Below are positions 4,656 to 5,481 of a stretch of DNA of 5,481 nucleotides, piece by piece; the first letter of the stretch is position 1, and each line of letters opens with the position of its first letter. The stretch lies in the NCBI GenBank assembly GCA_003162995.1, contig PLUZ01000326.1, positions 1,279 through 6,759 of the forward strand. Direction: 5' to 3'. The notes below the pieces were generated by a model. It was given only the letters and a program-made list of their open reading frames with translations, was not told where the DNA came from and searched no databases. Position numbers and translations under genes: made by a program. This DNA comes from Methylocapsa sp. GTDB lineage: Bacteria > Pseudomonadota > Alphaproteobacteria > Rhizobiales > Beijerinckiaceae.

Positions 4656-5481
4656 TCAATCCTGGCAGAAGTGCCGCAGGTTGATCATCGTATAGGCCAG
4701 CGCTTTGAAGGCGTAGTGCAGCCGGCTGAGGCGATCGAACCGAAGCAACAAGCGGCGAAATTTATCTTCCCAGCCAAAGACCCGCTCGATGGTATTGAAC
4801 CGCTCTTTAAAAATGGCAGAGTTGAAGAGTGGTTTGCGGCCACGTTTGGAGCTTCTTCGACCGCGGGGGTTCGCGTTGATATTGGGAACCATCCCGCGAT
4901 TGAAAATGGCTTTCCGGTTCGTCCGGCAATCGTAGACGCCATCCAAACTGACGATCGTTCCTTGAAGGTCAAGGCCAACGGCAAGGGCGATGCATGACAC
5001 CAGCGGTAGGGCGTCTCGCAAGAGCGTCGATTCATTGCGATTGCCGGGCGCGGAAACAAACGGTGCAATCACATTGCAATTCCGATCGCAGAAGGCGACG
5101 ATCTTGTCGCCTTTCACCTTCTTGTGCCCGCTGAAACCGATGTTGTCGCCGCCCTTCTTCGCCGATGTCGTCGTTCCATCGCCATGGATGACTGTGGTGT
5201 CGAGGAGATCGGCTCGATGAAGCTTCAACACCGAGCCTGCAAACACGGCATCAAAACAGCCGTCCGCTTGCCACTTTCGAAATGCGCTATAAATGCGCGT
5301 GTAGCGAATTTCTGGTCGGCCGTCTTGACCTTTTTCGATCGGCAGTTCTTTCCACTGGCAGCCCAGGTAAAGCAATCGCAAAATGTAGTTGAAGATCACC
5401 AGCAAGGTCAGTTTCGGCGCGGGGCCCCGGCTCCCAACGGTAAGATGGGGCAAGACAAATGGGACTGGCTCAAGATTGGGG
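4656..5481 (-). CDS. IS5-like DDE transposase (partial; 5' end beyond the window)
   Basis: The minus-strand frame is open from the right edge to TGA at 4656-4658, about 275 codons. A TTG at 5451-5453 has been taken as a possible start, but the frame continues upstream of it as PNLEPVPFV to the window edge, so the true start lies outside. Numbered from that TTG, an N-terminal DNA-binding region (about 10-60, with LLYLGCQWKELP) precedes an RNase-H-like DDE domain. Likely catalytic residues are Asp92 (VIHGDGTT), Asp171 (VSLDGVYD) and Glu223 (FNTIERVFGWEDKF). GFSGHKKVKGDKIVAFCD and SAPGNRNES are typical of IS5-group transposases. The reading frame shows no internal break, so the element may be active. 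It is convergent with pstS, with 198 bases between the two stops. The end of the element must lie in those bases, but its terminal inverted repeat cannot be identified because its partner is outside the window. Confidence 0.88.
   Translation of the reverse strand, partial: PNLEPVPFVLPHLTVGSRGPAPKLTLLVIFNYILRLLYLGCQWKELPIEKGQDGRPEIRYTRIYSAFRKWQADGCFDAVFAGSVLKLHRADLLDTTVIHGDGTTTSAKKGGDNIGFSGHKKVKGDKIVAFCDRNCNVIAPFVSAPGNRNESTLLRDALPLVSCIALAVGLDLQGTIVSLDGVYDCRTNRKAIFNRGMVPNINANPRGRRSSKRGRKPLFNSAIFKERFNTIERVFGWEDKFRRLLLRFDRLSRLHYAFKALAYTMINLRHFCQD

Noticed and set aside
4458..4997. Plus-strand ORF of 179 codons after pstS
   Set aside because: It has a GTG start with no ribosome-binding site, is mostly antisense to the transposase gene, and shows no recognisable protein pattern.
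5451..5453. TTG as the transposase start codon
   Set aside because: The frame stays open upstream to the window edge with plausible transposase-like sequence, so this codon is more likely internal.
4614..5473. CTGGCTCAA at 4614-4622 and 5465-5473 as ends of the insertion sequence
   Set aside because: The copies are direct, not inverted, only nine bases long, and the right copy lies inside the transposase frame.

Overview
This window holds most of an arsenic-detoxification island, bounded on the right by an IS5-like transposase gene. The GC-rich DNA, the Acr3 / low-molecular-weight-phosphatase-type ArsC / ArsI combination, and protein wording typical of Rhizobiales-like proteins suggest an alphaproteobacterium. 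That assignment is an inference from recall, not from a search.

Layout. On the minus strand, reading right to left, lie arsC (arsenate reductase, 1763-2278), acr3 (arsenite efflux permease, 548-1609), a PadR-family regulator (70-471), and the first codons of a further ORF (1-73) that overlaps the padR stop by ATGA and leaves the window. On the plus strand lie arsR (arsenic repressor, 2531-2905), arsI/cadI (glyoxalase-fold metalloenzyme, 2874-3362), a broken second arsC (3359 to about 3465), and a secreted PstS-like phosphate-binding protein (3480-4457). A minus-strand IS5-like transposase (4656 to the right edge) closes the window and has no visible start.

Control. The 252-base divergent region between arsC and arsR carries two near-identical 20-bp operator-like boxes, 2417-2436 and 2511-2530, which match at 17 of 20 positions. 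Each box encloses the -10 element of one of the two divergent promoters, at the same place within the box. The arsR promoter (TTGACA, 16 nt, TATATT) would start transcription at or next to the A of the arsR ATG, so its mRNA is probably leaderless. The arsC transcript would instead have a leader of about 138 nt containing a 21-codon ORF with a strong Shine-Dalgarno sequence.

How the genes work together. PstS-like protein would bind phosphate (or arsenate) in the periplasm. ArsC would reduce arsenate to arsenite and Acr3 would export it. ArsI would cleave the C-As bond of trivalent methyl- or aryl-arsenicals, and ArsR would derepress both arms when it binds As(III). The most unusual points are the paired operators with a leaderless arsR, the arsC fossil translationally coupled to arsI and ending at the pstS ribosome-binding site, the arsC leader ORF, and a coding-like remnant between arsC and acr3.
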